Source of the DNA: Candidatus Binatus sp.
GTDB lineage: Bacteria > Desulfobacterota > Binatia > Binatales > Binataceae
NCBI RefSeq assembly: GCF_036567905.1
Contig: NZ_DATCTO010000013.1
Coordinates: 31,646-95,645, forward strand
Direction of reading: 5' to 3'
Length of the DNA: 64,000 nt
Made by a program: the position numbers and the translations under genes. The notes beneath the pieces were generated by a model. It saw only the letters and a program-made list of their open reading frames with translations. It was not told the DNA's origin and ran no database searches. This document shows, piece by piece, positions 35,608 to 48,228 of the stretch. Position 1 is the stretch's first letter; each line of letters starts with the position of its first letter.

Positions 35608-37524
35608 GTGACGAACGCACTCCTGTCGCGAATCGAACTCCGCTTCCTCGACGCCGCCGGCCACGCGCGCGCGCTCGATCTTCCCGCGCCCTTCGGTGCG
35701 CGCGAATCGAGCGTCGTCGCCGACGGCCTCGCAATCTCCGCCCGTCTCGAACCCGCACTCGGCGGCGCCGTCGTTCGCGCAACCGTCGCCAATCGCGGCG
35801 TCGATCCGGTTCGACTCACGTCTGCGATCTTCGAAGTCTCGACCGGCTTCGCGCCGTCCGCCCCGGCCCGATTCTTCAAGCATGGATACCAATCGTGGAG
35901 CGCCTCGGGCGGCTGCGATGTAGGCGCGTCGCAAGAAAACCATCCGCGCGACACCGCCCTTTTCCTCATTCGGCTCATGCACCAGAGCGAACCGGCTCGC
36001 CCGCCTGAATTCCCCGAGGCGGATACTTCTGAGCTTTTCACGATTGTCGAAAGCCGCAGCGCCGCGGCGCGCGTCCTGGCCGGATTCATCGGAGCCGCCA
36101 CTTCGCTTTCGACCCTCACCGTGTCGAGCCCTGAAAAAATAATCGCACGCGCGATCCTCGACGATGTAACTCTCGCGCCGGCCGCGCATCGCGAACTCGA
36201 CCCGCTGTTCATCGCCGCCGCCGATGAGTCCGCCGCGCGGCTGGCCGCGCGATGGGCCGGCCTGGCCGGACGATGGATGAACGCGCGGGTCAGCGCGCCG
36301 TTTCAGCGCGGATGGTGCTCCTGGTACCACTACTTTGACGCGATCACCGAGGACGCGCTGCGCGCCAATATCAAATCGCTCGAAGCGATGCGCTCCGAGT
36401 TTCCGCTCGACGTGATCCAACTCGACGACGGCTTTCAGTCCGCGCTCGGCGACTGGGATACCACCAACGCCAAATTTCCGGGCGGGCTGAAAAAAATCGC
36501 CGGCGAAATTCGCGCCGCCGGCTTCAAAGCCGGGCTGTGGACAGCGCCGTTTCTTGCCGCCCGCGACTCGCGCTTGATGCTCGATCATCCCGACTGGTTT
36601 ATCATGCACGCGGAAACCGGCGAACCGGTTCGCGCCGGCTACAACGCGAACTGGACGAAGAGCAACGACGCGTTCGCCTACGCGCTCGACCCGAGCAACC
36701 CGGCGTTTCTCGAGCACCTCCGCCGTCTGTTCGCGAAGCTCACCCGCGAGCTGGGCTACTCGTATTTGAAACTCGATTTTCTTTACGCGGCCGCGGCGCC
36801 CGGCCGGCGTCACGATCCAAATCTCACGCGCGGCGAAACCTTGCGCCACGGCCTCGAGGCGATTCGCGCCGGCGCCGGCGACGACGCGTTCATCCTCGGA
36901 TGCGGCTGCCCGATTGGCCAGGCGGTCGGCGTCGTGGACGGGATGCGCATCGGCCCCGACGTTTCCCCGTTTTGGGGCTCAACCGCTTCTGGAGCGGTCG
37001 ACCCGTCCACCGTCTATGCGCTCGACGCGATCATCGCGCGCAGCTTCATGCATCGGCGTCTATGGCTGAACGACCCCGACTGTTTGATGCTGCGGGCGCG
37101 CGAAACCCTCCTCAGCGCCGACGAGCGCGCAGCGCTGGCCGCGACCATCGTCGCCAGCGGCGGGATGCTCCTCATCTCCGATGACATGGGCATCCTCGAC
37201 GCCGAAGCGGGAAAATTGTTTCGCGCAGCCGCGCAAATCAGCACTGAGATCGATTCCAACGCGGCGCGCGAACCGGTACTCGCGCTCGACCTGATGGCCG
37301 CGGGCGACGTCCGCGGCCTGATCGCTGAAACCGCCGGCGGCGCCGGCGCGATCGCGATGCTCTTGAATCGCGGCGACTCGCCCGCACCAGTGGATACATC
37401 CGAACTGAAGTTGGGCGCCGCCGAGATTGACGCGTTAGATCTCGCGGGCAGCGAGAAAATTGAAGTACTCAGTACTATCGATCTCCCGCCGCACTCCGCG
37501 CGCATGCTGCGCCTCAAGCGCTAG
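35608..37524 (+). CDS. Alpha-galactosidase, GH36 family
   Basis: 638 residues. N-terminal beta-sandwich domain (about 1-230), then the catalytic TIM barrel: GWCSWYHYFDAITED, DVIQLDDGFQSALGDW, GFKAGLWTAPFLAARDS, and YSYLKLDFLYAA with nucleophile D390, followed by VVDGMRIGPDVSPFW with the probable acid/base D451. GTG start at 35608 after the membrane-protein gene. It releases alpha-linked galactose from oligosaccharides; with no signal peptide it is probably cytoplasmic. Its neighbours on the opposite strand are a galactokinase and a sugar nucleotidyltransferase. Confidence 0.9.
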   Translation: MTNALLSRIELRFLDAAGHARALDLPAPFGARESSVVADGLAISARLEPALGGAVVRATVANRGVDPVRLTSAIFEVSTGFAPSAPARFFKHGYQSWSASGGCDVGASQENHPRDTALFLIRLMHQSEPARPPEFPEADTSELFTIVESRSAAARVLAGFIGAATSLSTLTVSSPEKIIARAILDDVTLAPAAHRELDPLFIAAADESAARLAARWAGLAGRWMNARVSAPFQRGWCSWYHYFDAITEDALRANIKSLEAMRSEFPLDVIQLDDGFQSALGDWDTTNAKFPGGLKKIAGEIRAAGFKAGLWTAPFLAARDSRLMLDHPDWFIMHAETGEPVRAGYNANWTKSNDAFAYALDPSNPAFLEHLRRLFAKLTRELGYSYLKLDFLYAAAAPGRRHDPNLTRGETLRHGLEAIRAGAGDDAFILGCGCPIGQAVGVVDGMRIGPDVSPFWGSTASGAVDPSTVYALDAIIARSFMHRRLWLNDPDCLMLRARETLLSADERAALAATIVASGGMLLISDDMGILDAEAGKLFRAAAQISTEIDSNAAREPVLALDLMAAGDVRGLIAETAGGAGAIAMLLNRGDSPAPVDTSELKLGAAEIDALDLAGSEKIEVLSTIDLPPHSARMLRLKR

Positions 37525-37533
37525 CCGGAGCTC

Positions 37534-38952
37534 TCACACCGTGCGTAAATCGATCACGCTCGCGCCCCCGCCCGCGTGCAACACGGCCCGCCAATTTTCG
37601 CTTTCTTCACTCGACGCGCCGGGATCCAGCTTCGCGTAATATCCGCGATCGATCGATTCGATCACCGCGTCCGCGCTCGCCACGTCGCACATCGCAACAA
37701 TCGAACCGCCGAAACCCGCGCCCGTCAGCCGCGCGCCGAACGCGCCCCCGCGCCGCGCGCATTCCACCACGGCGTCGAGCCGCCCCGTGCTGCATTCGAA
37801 GTCATCGGCGAGACTCTGATGCGACGCGTTCATCAGCTTTCCCATTTCATCGAGGCGCCCCGCCTCGAGTACCTCCGCCGCGCGAATCACCCGCTCGGTC
37901 TCGCTCAGGACATGCCGCGCACGTTTCAGAATTTCCAGCGGGCGGCTTGAATCCAGCGCGATTCGAGTCGATCCGCGGCCGAGCAACTCTGCTTCAAGCG
38001 CCGACGGTGAGACGCCCAGGATGTTCGCCGCCTCTTTCAGATCTGCGCCGAGCCGCGCGGGCGCGGCTGCCGCGAGTTTCTCGACGAGTTCCGCCGCGCT
38101 CCATCCGGGTAATGCGCGAACCACGTCGCCAAGGATCGTCACGCCGTCGAGCTCGAGCGCGTGCCCTAAAATTCGCGCCGCCAGCGCGCATTCGACGACC
38201 CGCCGGTTGTATTGCGCGCGCACCATCCCCGACTTGTCCGCTATTTCCCGGCTATCCGCCACGACCAGCGCGGCGTTCGCCGGCATCTTCACTGCGCGCA
38301 CGCGGATCGGGTCGAACTCGATAAACAGCGCATGATCGCGACGGCCGAGAATCGACGCCGCCTGGTCCATTCCGCCCGCCCGCGTCCCGACGTACCATTC
38401 GCTGCGCGCCACCATCGTCGCGGTTTCGATCGGGTCGAGTTCGAGTTTGTTGACCGCCATGAATGCCATCGCGGTCGAAACCGTGAGCGCGGCGGACGAC
38501 GACAGCCCCGCGGCCAGCGGCACGCGGCCATCGACGACCATCGATGCGCCCCGCAGGTTGTCAACTGAAGTTGAGGGCATAGAAAAACGTCCGCGCCGCG
38601 CAAAATGATCGACCACTCCCTGGATCGCCGCCTTCACGTAGTTCGCCCAATCGCCGGTTGCGTACGGTGGAATCTGCTGTTCGATTTCAAAACGGCGCGA
38701 GGACCAGCCGGGGTCGGCGTTCGCCAGTTCGATTTCGGCGGCCGTGATGGCGGCGGCGACGACGATTGTGGATCGATCGATCGCAACCGGCAGCACGGGC
38801 AGGCCGCTGTAGTCCGTGTGCTCGCCGATTAGATTGACGCGACCGGGCGCGCGGGCCGCGAAGATTCGCGCGTCGGCGCCGGCGCGGACTCGACCGCCGA
38901 GGCGGGCAGCGCGCGCCAACTCCCCGGCGTCCCATCCGTCGGGCAGACTCAT
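37534..38952 (-). CDS. galK: Galactokinase, GHMP family
   Basis: 472 residues. N-terminal galactokinase signature APGRVNLIGEHTDYSGLPVLPVAID, the GHMP ATP loop PLAAGLSSSAALTVSTAMAF and GGMDQAASILG, and C-terminal GARLTGAGFGGSIVAM. It phosphorylates a hexose, most likely galactose at C1. The length is longer than E. coli GalK (382), mostly from internal and terminal extra residues, so a related sugar-1-kinase is possible. Its start overlaps the stop of the upstream nucleotidyltransferase by ATGA (38949-38952). Confidence 0.85.
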   Translation of the reverse strand: MSLPDGWDAGELARAARLGGRVRAGADARIFAARAPGRVNLIGEHTDYSGLPVLPVAIDRSTIVVAAAITAAEIELANADPGWSSRRFEIEQQIPPYATGDWANYVKAAIQGVVDHFARRGRFSMPSTSVDNLRGASMVVDGRVPLAAGLSSSAALTVSTAMAFMAVNKLELDPIETATMVARSEWYVGTRAGGMDQAASILGRRDHALFIEFDPIRVRAVKMPANAALVVADSREIADKSGMVRAQYNRRVVECALAARILGHALELDGVTILGDVVRALPGWSAAELVEKLAAAAPARLGADLKEAANILGVSPSALEAELLGRGSTRIALDSSRPLEILKRARHVLSETERVIRAAEVLEAGRLDEMGKLMNASHQSLADDFECSTGRLDAVVECARRGGAFGARLTGAGFGGSIVAMCDVASADAVIESIDRGYYAKLDPGASSEESENWRAVLHAGGGASVIDLRTV

Positions 38953-39707
38953 CGCCGCTTCCTTTTTGGCTTGAACCAGGCGCGCGCCGTCTCGAGATCT
39001 TCGGCCGTGCCGACGTCGCTCCAGAATCCGCGCATATCAACCGCGCGCACCACCCGGCCGTCGGCGATCATTTGCGCGATTGCACCGGGGATTTCGAGCT
39101 CTCCGCGCACCGACGGTTGAAGCCGCGCGAGGTAGTCGAAAATTATCTGGCTGCTGGCGAATAGTCCCGCGTTGTTCCATTGGGTCGTGGCGGTCCCGGG
39201 CGCCGGTTTTTCGTCGAGGCGCTCGACTATCATGTGCGGGGTCACATAGACGGCGGCGCCGCGAAACGGATCCTTGACGCGATTCACCGCGAGCATCAAA
39301 TCGTACTCCTCGATCCGCGCGTGATGGATGAAGCGCGGGTAGTTCGCGCGGTCCATCAGAATATCGCCCCATCCGAAGACAAAGCGCGCCACGCCCGCAA
39401 GATGCGCCTTCGCCGCAAGCATCGCGCCGCCGGTCCCGTTCAATTCCGCCTGCCTGACGGTGGTGATTTTGATTTCCGGATTTTCGCGCTGCCAGGTTTT
39501 CGCCCATCCTTCAATTTGCTCGGACAAATAGCCCACCACGACGATGAAGTGCGTCAGTCCGGCCGCCGCGAGCGCGTCGGTAATATGCGAAATCAGCGGC
39601 GAGCCCGCGATATCGAGCATCGTTTTGGGAGTCTCGGCGGTCAGAGCGCCCAGGCGTTTGCCGCGCCCCGCCGCCAACAGGACCGCCGTAGTAATTTCCG
39701 CCGCCAT
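38949..39707 (-). CDS. Sugar-phosphate nucleotidyltransferase
   Basis: 252 residues, NTP-transferase (GT-A-like) fold. TAVLLAAGRGKRLGALTAETPKTMLDIAG is the activation motif; NGTGGAMLAA, FVFGWGDILMD and GFWSDVGTAEDLETA follow. ATG 39707 begins the fold; a much longer in-frame frame into ribBX is a shadow. By overlap with the galactokinase it probably converts the sugar-1-phosphate product to an NDP-sugar, giving a kinase plus pyrophosphorylase salvage pair. The nucleotide and sugar are not determined. Confidence 0.8.
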   Translation of the reverse strand: MAAEITTAVLLAAGRGKRLGALTAETPKTMLDIAGSPLISHITDALAAAGLTHFIVVVGYLSEQIEGWAKTWQRENPEIKITTVRQAELNGTGGAMLAAKAHLAGVARFVFGWGDILMDRANYPRFIHHARIEEYDLMLAVNRVKDPFRGAAVYVTPHMIVERLDEKPAPGTATTQWNNAGLFASSQIIFDYLARLQPSVRGELEIPGAIAQMIADGRVVRAVDMRGFWSDVGTAEDLETARAWFKPKRKRR

Positions 39708-39733
39708 GGCGCCCAAGATAGCACCGCGCAGGC

Positions 39734-39761
39734 TTCGAGGATGCTTGGCTGGCGGTATATA
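39734..39761 (+). promoter_or_regulatory. Possible ribBX promoter in divergent spacer
   Basis: TTCGAG (39734-39739), 16-base spacer, TATATA (39756-39761), in the 85-base gap between the nucleotidyltransferase and ribBX. Weak -35. Confidence 0.3.
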
Positions 39762-39792
39762 GTTAAGTAAGAGTTTATCGAGAGCCGCACAA

Positions 39793-40965
39793 ATGTTTGG
39801 TGAGATAAGTCCCCGCAAGAAAGCCCCCGCGCCGTTCATTTCGATCGAGGAAGCGCTCGATGAAACCCGCCGCGGCCACATGATCATCCTGATGGATGAC
39901 GAACAGCGGGAGAACGAGGGCGATTTGTGCATGGCCGCCGAAAAAGTCACCCCCGAGGCGATCAACTTCATGGCCAGGTTCGGGCGCGGGCTCATCTGCC
40001 TGCCCATGTCGGCCGAGCGAATAGACAGACTCGGGCTCAGCATGATGGTTGGCGACAACCAGGCGCCGCTCGGGACGGCATTCACGACGGCGATCACCGC
40101 GCGGCGAGCGTCGGGGTCGGGAATCTCGGCGCAGGATCGCTCGACCACGATTTTGCAGGCGGTGCGCGAGGACGCCAGCGGCGCCGAGTTCATCACACCC
40201 GGCTACGTCTATCCGCTGCGCGCGCGCGACGGCGGCGTGCTGGTGCGCACGGGGCAGACCGAGGGCGCGGTTGACCTCGCGCGGCTGGCGGGCCTCAAGC
40301 CGGCGGGCGTCATCTGCGAGATTCTGAAGGAAGACGGCACGATGGCGCGGCGCGACGACCTGGTCGAGTTCGCCAAAGTGCACGGGCTCAAGATTGTCAC
40401 GGTCGCGGACATCATCGAGTACCGGCTGCGCAACGAGACCATGGTCCAGCGGATCGCGGAAGCGAAGCTGCCGACCGCGTTTGGCGAGTTCCGCGCGATG
40501 GTCTATCGCAACCTGATCGATCACACGGAGCACCTGGTGCTGGTGATGGGCAAGGTCGATCCGGCCAAGCCGATCCTGGTTCGGGCGCATCGCGAGTATC
40601 TGCCGGGCGACGTGTTCGGCTACTCCGTTCGCAACACCCGCAACCTGCTGCGCTCCGCGATGGAACGAATTTCGGCGGCCGGCGAAGGCGTGCTGTTGTA
40701 CCTCAAGCGCGAGTCCAACGCACTGGCGTCGGATTTTGAGGGCGGGCGCCCGGCGCGCCGTGCAACTACGCGGGTCAACGCGCCCGAGGCTGATTTCCGC
40801 GATTACGGAATCGGCGCGCAGATTCTCCGCGACGTGGGTGTGCGCAAGATGATTATCATGTCCGACGCGACGCCGCGGCTTGCCAATCTGCCGGGCTACG
40901 GATTGGAGGTCGTCGGTTCGGTTCCGCTTTCAACCAACGGCAAGCAAAGCACCGCCGCCAAGTAG
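39793..40965 (+). CDS. ribBX: 3,4-dihydroxy-2-butanone-4-phosphate synthase fused to degenerate GTP cyclohydrolase II (RibBX)
   Basis: 390 residues. The RibB domain is intact: DDEQRENEGDL (residues 35-45) and the later SAQDRSTTI and GHTEGAVDLA-like segment (GQTEGAVDLARLAG). It makes the four-carbon unit of riboflavin. The RibA half has lost its three zinc cysteines: the positions read Y269, R280 and T282 in HREYLPGDVFGYSVRNT, where active enzymes have Cys. GTP cyclohydrolase activity is therefore unlikely. RibBX hybrids with this loss have been described in Proteobacteria. Start ATG 39793 follows GAGAG. A separate GTP cyclohydrolase II must exist elsewhere. Confidence 0.92.
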   Translation: MFGEISPRKKAPAPFISIEEALDETRRGHMIILMDDEQRENEGDLCMAAEKVTPEAINFMARFGRGLICLPMSAERIDRLGLSMMVGDNQAPLGTAFTTAITARRASGSGISAQDRSTTILQAVREDASGAEFITPGYVYPLRARDGGVLVRTGQTEGAVDLARLAGLKPAGVICEILKEDGTMARRDDLVEFAKVHGLKIVTVADIIEYRLRNETMVQRIAEAKLPTAFGEFRAMVYRNLIDHTEHLVLVMGKVDPAKPILVRAHREYLPGDVFGYSVRNTRNLLRSAMERISAAGEGVLLYLKRESNALASDFEGGRPARRATTRVNAPEADFRDYGIGAQILRDVGVRKMIIMSDATPRLANLPGYGLEVVGSVPLSTNGKQSTAAK

Positions 40966-41022
40966 CGGCAGACCGCGCGAATGAAACCAGAGCTGCGCCG
41001 ATGACGTTCTAACTACTGACAA

Positions 41023-42843
41023 ATGATCTCGCGCGAATCCCGATTGTTCACCCACGGCACAAAGACTCGCCCATTCTGGCGGGCCTCGATCGTATCGGTC
41101 GCCTTTGCGCTCGCCTGGCTGGTTTTCGCGCCGGCGGCGCATGCTAATCCCAAGGCGAATGAACTCGTAAAAATCATCTCGGCCACGATCGATCCTCCGC
41201 TGCGGGCCGGCGGCGCCAGCACGCTCAAGGTTGCCGCGCAGGTGATCGCGGGATGGCATATCAATTCCGACAAGCCGCTCAGCGAGGATTATATTCCGAC
41301 CAGGCTCGAGGTAAGCGGCCCGGCCAGCGTGACGCCGGGCGCAATCAAGTATCCGCCTGCGAAAACAATGGCGCTCGAAATCGCGGGGGCCGACAAGATC
41401 TCGGTGTTCGGGGGCGATATCAAGTTTGAGGCGCCGCTCAAGGCGGCTTCCAACTTCGCGCCCAAGCCCGGCGACGTGCTCACGGTTACCATCGACTACC
41501 AGGGCTGCAACAACAACGAATGCCTGCGGCCGGCGTCGGTCAGCACGACGGTCGCGCTGGCGGCTCCCGGCGCGGCGGCGGGAGCGCTGGAGGGGGTAGG
41601 CACGGCAGGCGCGAAGAGCGGCGGTATCGGCGGCGGCGATGATTCCGGCGCCGCGGTCGCGGCCATCTTCGCCCATCATGGATGGTTTCTCGGCTTCCTC
41701 GCGGTATTTCTTGGCGGCCTCGCGTTGAATCTGACGCCGTGCGTCTATCCGCTAATCGGCGTGACGATCGCGTATTTCGGCAGCCAGGGCGGAGGCCATC
41801 GCCGCGTGATGTTTCTGGCGACGGTTTTCGTGCTCGGAATCGCGCTGATGTTCTCGGCGGTAGGCGTCGCCGTCGCCATGTCGGGCGGATTGTTCGGCGC
41901 TGCGATGCGCAATCCGTTCGTGCTCGTCGCGCTGTCCATGATGCTGCTGACGCTGGCGGCGTCGAGCTTCGGTTTGTTCGTCTTGCAGCCGCCGAATTGG
42001 ATGCTGCAGCGCGCGGGCACGGCCCGCCCCGGATACGCGGGCGCGCTGCTGATGGGCCTGGGGATGGGCGTGGTGGCGGCGCCATGCATCGGCCCGATCG
42101 TGCTGGGTTTGCTGCTGATGGTGGAGAGAAGCGGGAGCGCACTATTCGGTTTCGCGCTGTTCTTCACGCTGGCGCTGGGACTTGGCGTTCCATATATCGG
42201 GCTGGCGATGGCGGCCGGGCACATCCGCCGCCTGCCGCGTTCGGGCCAGTGGCTTAAGTGGGTCGAGGAGCTTTTCGGGTTCGTCCTGGCCGGGCTCGCG
42301 CTCTACTTTCTCGATCCGGTCGTACCGAACAACCTGATGACTCGAATTCTGCCGTATTACGCGGCCGGTGTGGGGATTTACCTCGGCTTCATTTCGCGCG
42401 AGGGGAGAAGCTGGCGACCGTTCCTGGTGCTGAGGTCTGCGCTCGGGATAGCTGCGGTGGGAGCGCTCGCGATCATGCTCTATCCGCGCCGGGTGCCGGA
42501 GCAGCTTCGCTTCGAGCCGTTCAACCCCGAGCGGCTCGCCTCGGCGGCTCAGGCGCGCAAGCCCGTGCTGATCGATTTCAGCGCCGACTGGTGCATCCCA
42601 TGCCGCGAGATGGAGCATTCGACCTTTGTCGATCCATCCGTGGTCAGCGAGGCCAGGCGCTTCGTGCGGATGAAGGCTAATCTGACCGCACAGGACAAGG
42701 CCACCGACGCGCTGACCAGCAAGTTCGAAATCCAGGGCGTGCCGACGACGATGCTGATCGATTCCGCAGGCAAAGTGGCGCAGCGCAAAGTCGGCTACAT
42801 CGGCCCGCAGGAGATGCTGTCGGAGCTGCGCCAGGTCGATTGA
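41023..42843 (+). CDS. dsbD: Thiol:disulfide interchange protein DsbD
   Basis: Transfers electrons across the inner membrane to the periplasm. 606 residues: signal peptide (about 1-41), N-terminal periplasmic domain with GCNNNECLRP (C162/C167), eight-helix transmembrane domain with LTPCVYPL and APCIGP, and a C-terminal thioredoxin domain with DWCIPC (C524/C527). All three redox centres are present. It lies upstream of gyrB but is unlikely to be functionally linked. Confidence 0.95.
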   Translation: MISRESRLFTHGTKTRPFWRASIVSVAFALAWLVFAPAAHANPKANELVKIISATIDPPLRAGGASTLKVAAQVIAGWHINSDKPLSEDYIPTRLEVSGPASVTPGAIKYPPAKTMALEIAGADKISVFGGDIKFEAPLKAASNFAPKPGDVLTVTIDYQGCNNNECLRPASVSTTVALAAPGAAAGALEGVGTAGAKSGGIGGGDDSGAAVAAIFAHHGWFLGFLAVFLGGLALNLTPCVYPLIGVTIAYFGSQGGGHRRVMFLATVFVLGIALMFSAVGVAVAMSGGLFGAAMRNPFVLVALSMMLLTLAASSFGLFVLQPPNWMLQRAGTARPGYAGALLMGLGMGVVAAPCIGPIVLGLLLMVERSGSALFGFALFFTLALGLGVPYIGLAMAAGHIRRLPRSGQWLKWVEELFGFVLAGLALYFLDPVVPNNLMTRILPYYAAGVGIYLGFISREGRSWRPFLVLRSALGIAAVGALAIMLYPRRVPEQLRFEPFNPERLASAAQARKPVLIDFSADWCIPCREMEHSTFVDPSVVSEARRFVRMKANLTAQDKATDALTSKFEIQGVPTTMLIDSAGKVAQRKVGYIGPQEMLSELRQVD

Positions 42844-43036
42844 ACGCGGCCGATTTCCCTTTTCCCTTTTTCACTTTTTCGCTGCTTCAGGGAGTTGTTC
42901 CGTGTGCATATCATTTTCGCAAAATCGTGTTCTGTTCAAGACACAGCGCGCTTTTCCAAAAACGCCTTTATTGCGTCGCGTCGATAAGCTGAAAAGCGCC
43001 CACTGATTGGCTGCTTTCCTATCCACTGGCGCGTAA

Positions 43037-45574
<2,538 letters not shown>

Positions 45575-45608
45575 CGATTGCTCGGAACTCGCGGGAGCTC
45601 CGGATTAA

Positions 45609-48152
45609 ATGGCTGAAACCAACGGCAACGAACCGCATCGCAACGAACCCGCGCTGCTGAATATCGAAGACGACATGCGGCAGTCCTACCTGGACTACGC
45701 CATGTCGGTGAATATCGGACGCGCACTGCCGCAAATTCGCGACGGACTCAAACCCGTCCATCGCCGCATCCTGTACGCGATGTTCCGCACCGGCCTGCTG
45801 TCGAACCGCCGCTACACCAAGTGCGCGGCGGTGGTGGGCGAAGTGCTCGCTCGTTACCATCCGCACGGCGACATGGCGGTTTACGATTCGCTGGTCCGCA
45901 TGGCGCAGCCGTTCAGCCTGCGCTACCTGCTCATCGACGGCCAGGGCAATTTTGGATCGATCGACGGCGATCCGCCCGCTGCGTATCGATACACTGAGTG
46001 CCGCCTGACGCGGCTGGCCGAGCGGATGCTCGCCGATATCGACAAGGACACGGTCGATTTCGTCCCGAACTTCGACGGCTCGCACCTGGAGCCCGAGATC
46101 CTGCCGGCGCAATTTCCGAACCTGCTCGTCAACGGCTCGGACGGCATCGCGGTCGGGATGGCGACCAACATCCCGCCGCATAATCTCGGCGAGGTTTGCG
46201 ACGCGCTGCTGGCGCTGATCGACAAGCCGGGGATCACGCACGAGGAAATTCTCGACATCGTGCCCGGCCCGGATTTTCCGACCGGCGGTCAGTTGCTCGG
46301 CCGCCAGGCGATTCGCCAGGCGTATCTGACCGGCCGCGGCACGCTTACGATGCGCGCGCTGGCTGTGATCGAGACCGACAAGCGCAGTTCGCGATCGTCA
46401 ATCATCATTCGCGAAATCCCGTACCAGGTGAACAAGGCGCGCATGATCGAGCGGATGGCCGAGCTGGTCAACGACAAGCGCATCGAAGGGATCAGCGACA
46501 TCCGCGACGAATCGGATCGCGACGGGATGCGCGTTGTCATCGAGCTCAAGCGCGACGCCGAGCCGCGCATCGTGCTCAACCAGCTCTACAAGCTGACCCA
46601 GATGCAGCAGGGCTACGGGATCATTCTGCTCGGCATCCACGAGGGCCGCCCCAAGGAGATGAATCTTCTGCAGATGCTCGTTGCGTTCCTCGAGCATCGC
46701 AAGATCGTGCTGACGCGACGCACGCGTTTCGAGCTGAAAGAAGCCGAGGCGCGGCTGCATATCCTCGACGGCTTGCTGACCGCGCTCAAGAATCTCGACG
46801 CGGTCATCAATCTGATCCGCAAGTCCAAGGATGCCGAGACCGCCCGCAGCGGCTTGATGAAGCAGTTCGGCCTCTCGCAGTTGCAGGCGCAGGCGATCCT
46901 CGATCTGACGCTGCGCCGTCTCACTTCGCTCGAGCGCGAGAAGATCGAAACCGAGCACAAGGAGACCGTCGCTCTGATCGCCGGCTTCAAGAAAATTCTC
47001 GCCGACGAGAGGGAATTGCTCAAGCTGATCGCCGGCGAGCTCGACGAAATAAAAAAAGAATTCGCAGATCCGCGCCGCACCCAGATCATCGAAGCGGAGG
47101 GCGAGTTCTCGGTCGAGGATCTGATCGTCGAGGAGGACGTGCTGGTCACCGTCACGCACGGCGGCTACCTCAAGCGCACCCCGCTCTCGCTCTATCGCAC
47201 GCAAAAGCGCGGCGGCCGCGGCAAGATCGGCGCGACCACCACCGAAGAAGATTTCGTCGAACATCTCGAGCGCGTCTCGACGCACGACCGCCTGATGTTC
47301 TTCACCAGCGCGGGCAAGGTTTACGAGCTCAAGGCCTACGAGCTGCCCGAGGGCGGGCGCGCCGCCAAGGGACGCTCGATCGCCAACCTGCTGAGCCTCG
47401 CCAATGACGAAACGCTATCCGCATTTATTCCCGTGCCGCGCGAGACTGCGGGCAAGTTCGTCTTCTTCTCGACTCGCCGCGGCCGCGTGAAAAAGACCGC
47501 GCTCGACGAATACGAAAATATTCGCTCGACCGGAATCATCGCGATCAATCTCGAAGACGGCGACACGCTGGTGGACGTGCGAATCACCGACGGCAATCAG
47601 CAAATCGTGCTCTCGACGCGCGAGGGACAAGCGATTCGCTTCAAGGAAGAGGAGGCGCGCCCGATGGGCCGCGCGACCGGCGGCGTGGTCGGCATGGAAC
47701 TCGAGTCGCAACCGGTCAAGGAAGGCAAGACCGTCATCCTGGTCGAGGACGAAGTCGTTTCGATGTCAACCGTGCGCGACGACGAGACCCTGCTGACGGT
47801 TTCGGAACTCGGTTACGGCAAGCGCACGCCCGCCTCCGACTACCGGCTGACCCATCGCGGCGGCAAGGGCGTCATCACGATGAACGTGACCGAGAAGACC
47901 GGCAAGGTGATCAGCGTCCGGCAGGTCGGGATCGACGACCAGGTGATGCTGATAACCGACGGCGGCAAGGTGATTCGATTGGCCGTCAAGGGAGTGCGAA
48001 TCACCGGCCGCAACGCGCAGGGCGTGCACATGGTGCGACTCGAGGGCGACGAACGCGTCCGCGCCGTGGCCGGGATGGCGGAGCGCGACGAGGAGGAAGG
48101 CAACGGCAACGGATCCAACGGCAACGAAGGCGCAGAGGAATCGGAAGACTAG
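45609..48152 (+). CDS. gyrA: DNA gyrase subunit A
   Basis: 847 residues. Catalytic Tyr128 in AAYRYTECR; breakage-reunion domain with HRRILYAMF and [21 protein letters not shown]-terminal beta-pinwheel with the GyrA box QKRGGRG, which separates gyrase from topoisomerase IV. In the quinolone-determining region, the position of E. coli Ser83 is Met89, whereas Asp87 is kept as D93. The C-terminus is an acidic Gly/Asn/Glu tail. Co-transcribed with gyrB. Confidence 0.97.
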   Translation: MAETNGNEPHRNEPALLNIEDDMRQSYLDYAMSVNIGRALPQIRDGLKPVHRRILYAMFRTGLLSNRRYTKCAAVVGEVLARYHPHGDMAVYDSLVRMAQPFSLRYLLIDGQGNFGSIDGDPPAAYRYTECRLTRLAERMLADIDKDTVDFVPNFDGSHLEPEILPAQFPNLLVNGSDGIAVGMATNIPPHNLGEVCDALLALIDKPGITHEEILDIVPGPDFPTGGQLLGRQAIRQAYLTGRGTLTMRALAVIETDKRSSRSSIIIREIPYQVNKARMIERMAELVNDKRIEGISDIRDESDRDGMRVVIELKRDAEPRIVLNQLYKLTQMQQGYGIILLGIHEGRPKEMNLLQMLVAFLEHRKIVLTRRTRFELKEAEARLHILDGLLTALKNLDAVINLIRKSKDAETARSGLMKQFGLSQLQAQAILDLTLRRLTSLEREKIETEHKETVALIAGFKKILADERELLKLIAGELDEIKKEFADPRRTQIIEAEGEFSVEDLIVEEDVLVTVTHGGYLKRTPLSLYRTQKRGGRGKIGATTTEEDFVEHLERVSTHDRLMFFTSAGKVYELKAYELPEGGRAAKGRSIANLLSLANDETLSAFIPVPRETAGKFVFFSTRRGRVKKTALDEYENIRSTGIIAINLEDGDTLVDVRITDGNQQIVLSTREGQAIRFKEEEARPMGRATGGVVGMELESQPVKEGKTVILVEDEVVSMSTVRDDETLLTVSELGYGKRTPASDYRLTHRGGKGVITMNVTEKTGKVISVRQVGIDDQVMLITDGGKVIRLAVKGVRITGRNAQGVHMVRLEGDERVRAVAGMAERDEEEGNGNGSNGNEGAEESED

Positions 48153-48159
48153 CTAATGT

Positions 48160-48183
48160 AGTGACTATTTCGCAGTAGTCACT
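48160..48183 (+). other. Hairpin after gyrA
   Basis: AGTGACTA (48160-48167) and TAGTCACT (48176-48183), perfect 8-bp stem with an 8-base loop, between convergent gyrA and the aminotransferase. No T-tract; possible Rho-dependent end or mRNA stabiliser. Confidence 0.4.
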
Positions 48184-48228
48184 GACTATGCCTTGGCGCT
48201 CGGGTGCGAAGACGCATTACTACCATCC

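Noticed and set aside
38949..40196. 415-codon minus frame covering the nucleotidyltransferase and most of ribBX
   Set aside because: Only the part from ATG 39707 has the family fold; the N-terminal 160 codons are antisense to ribBX.
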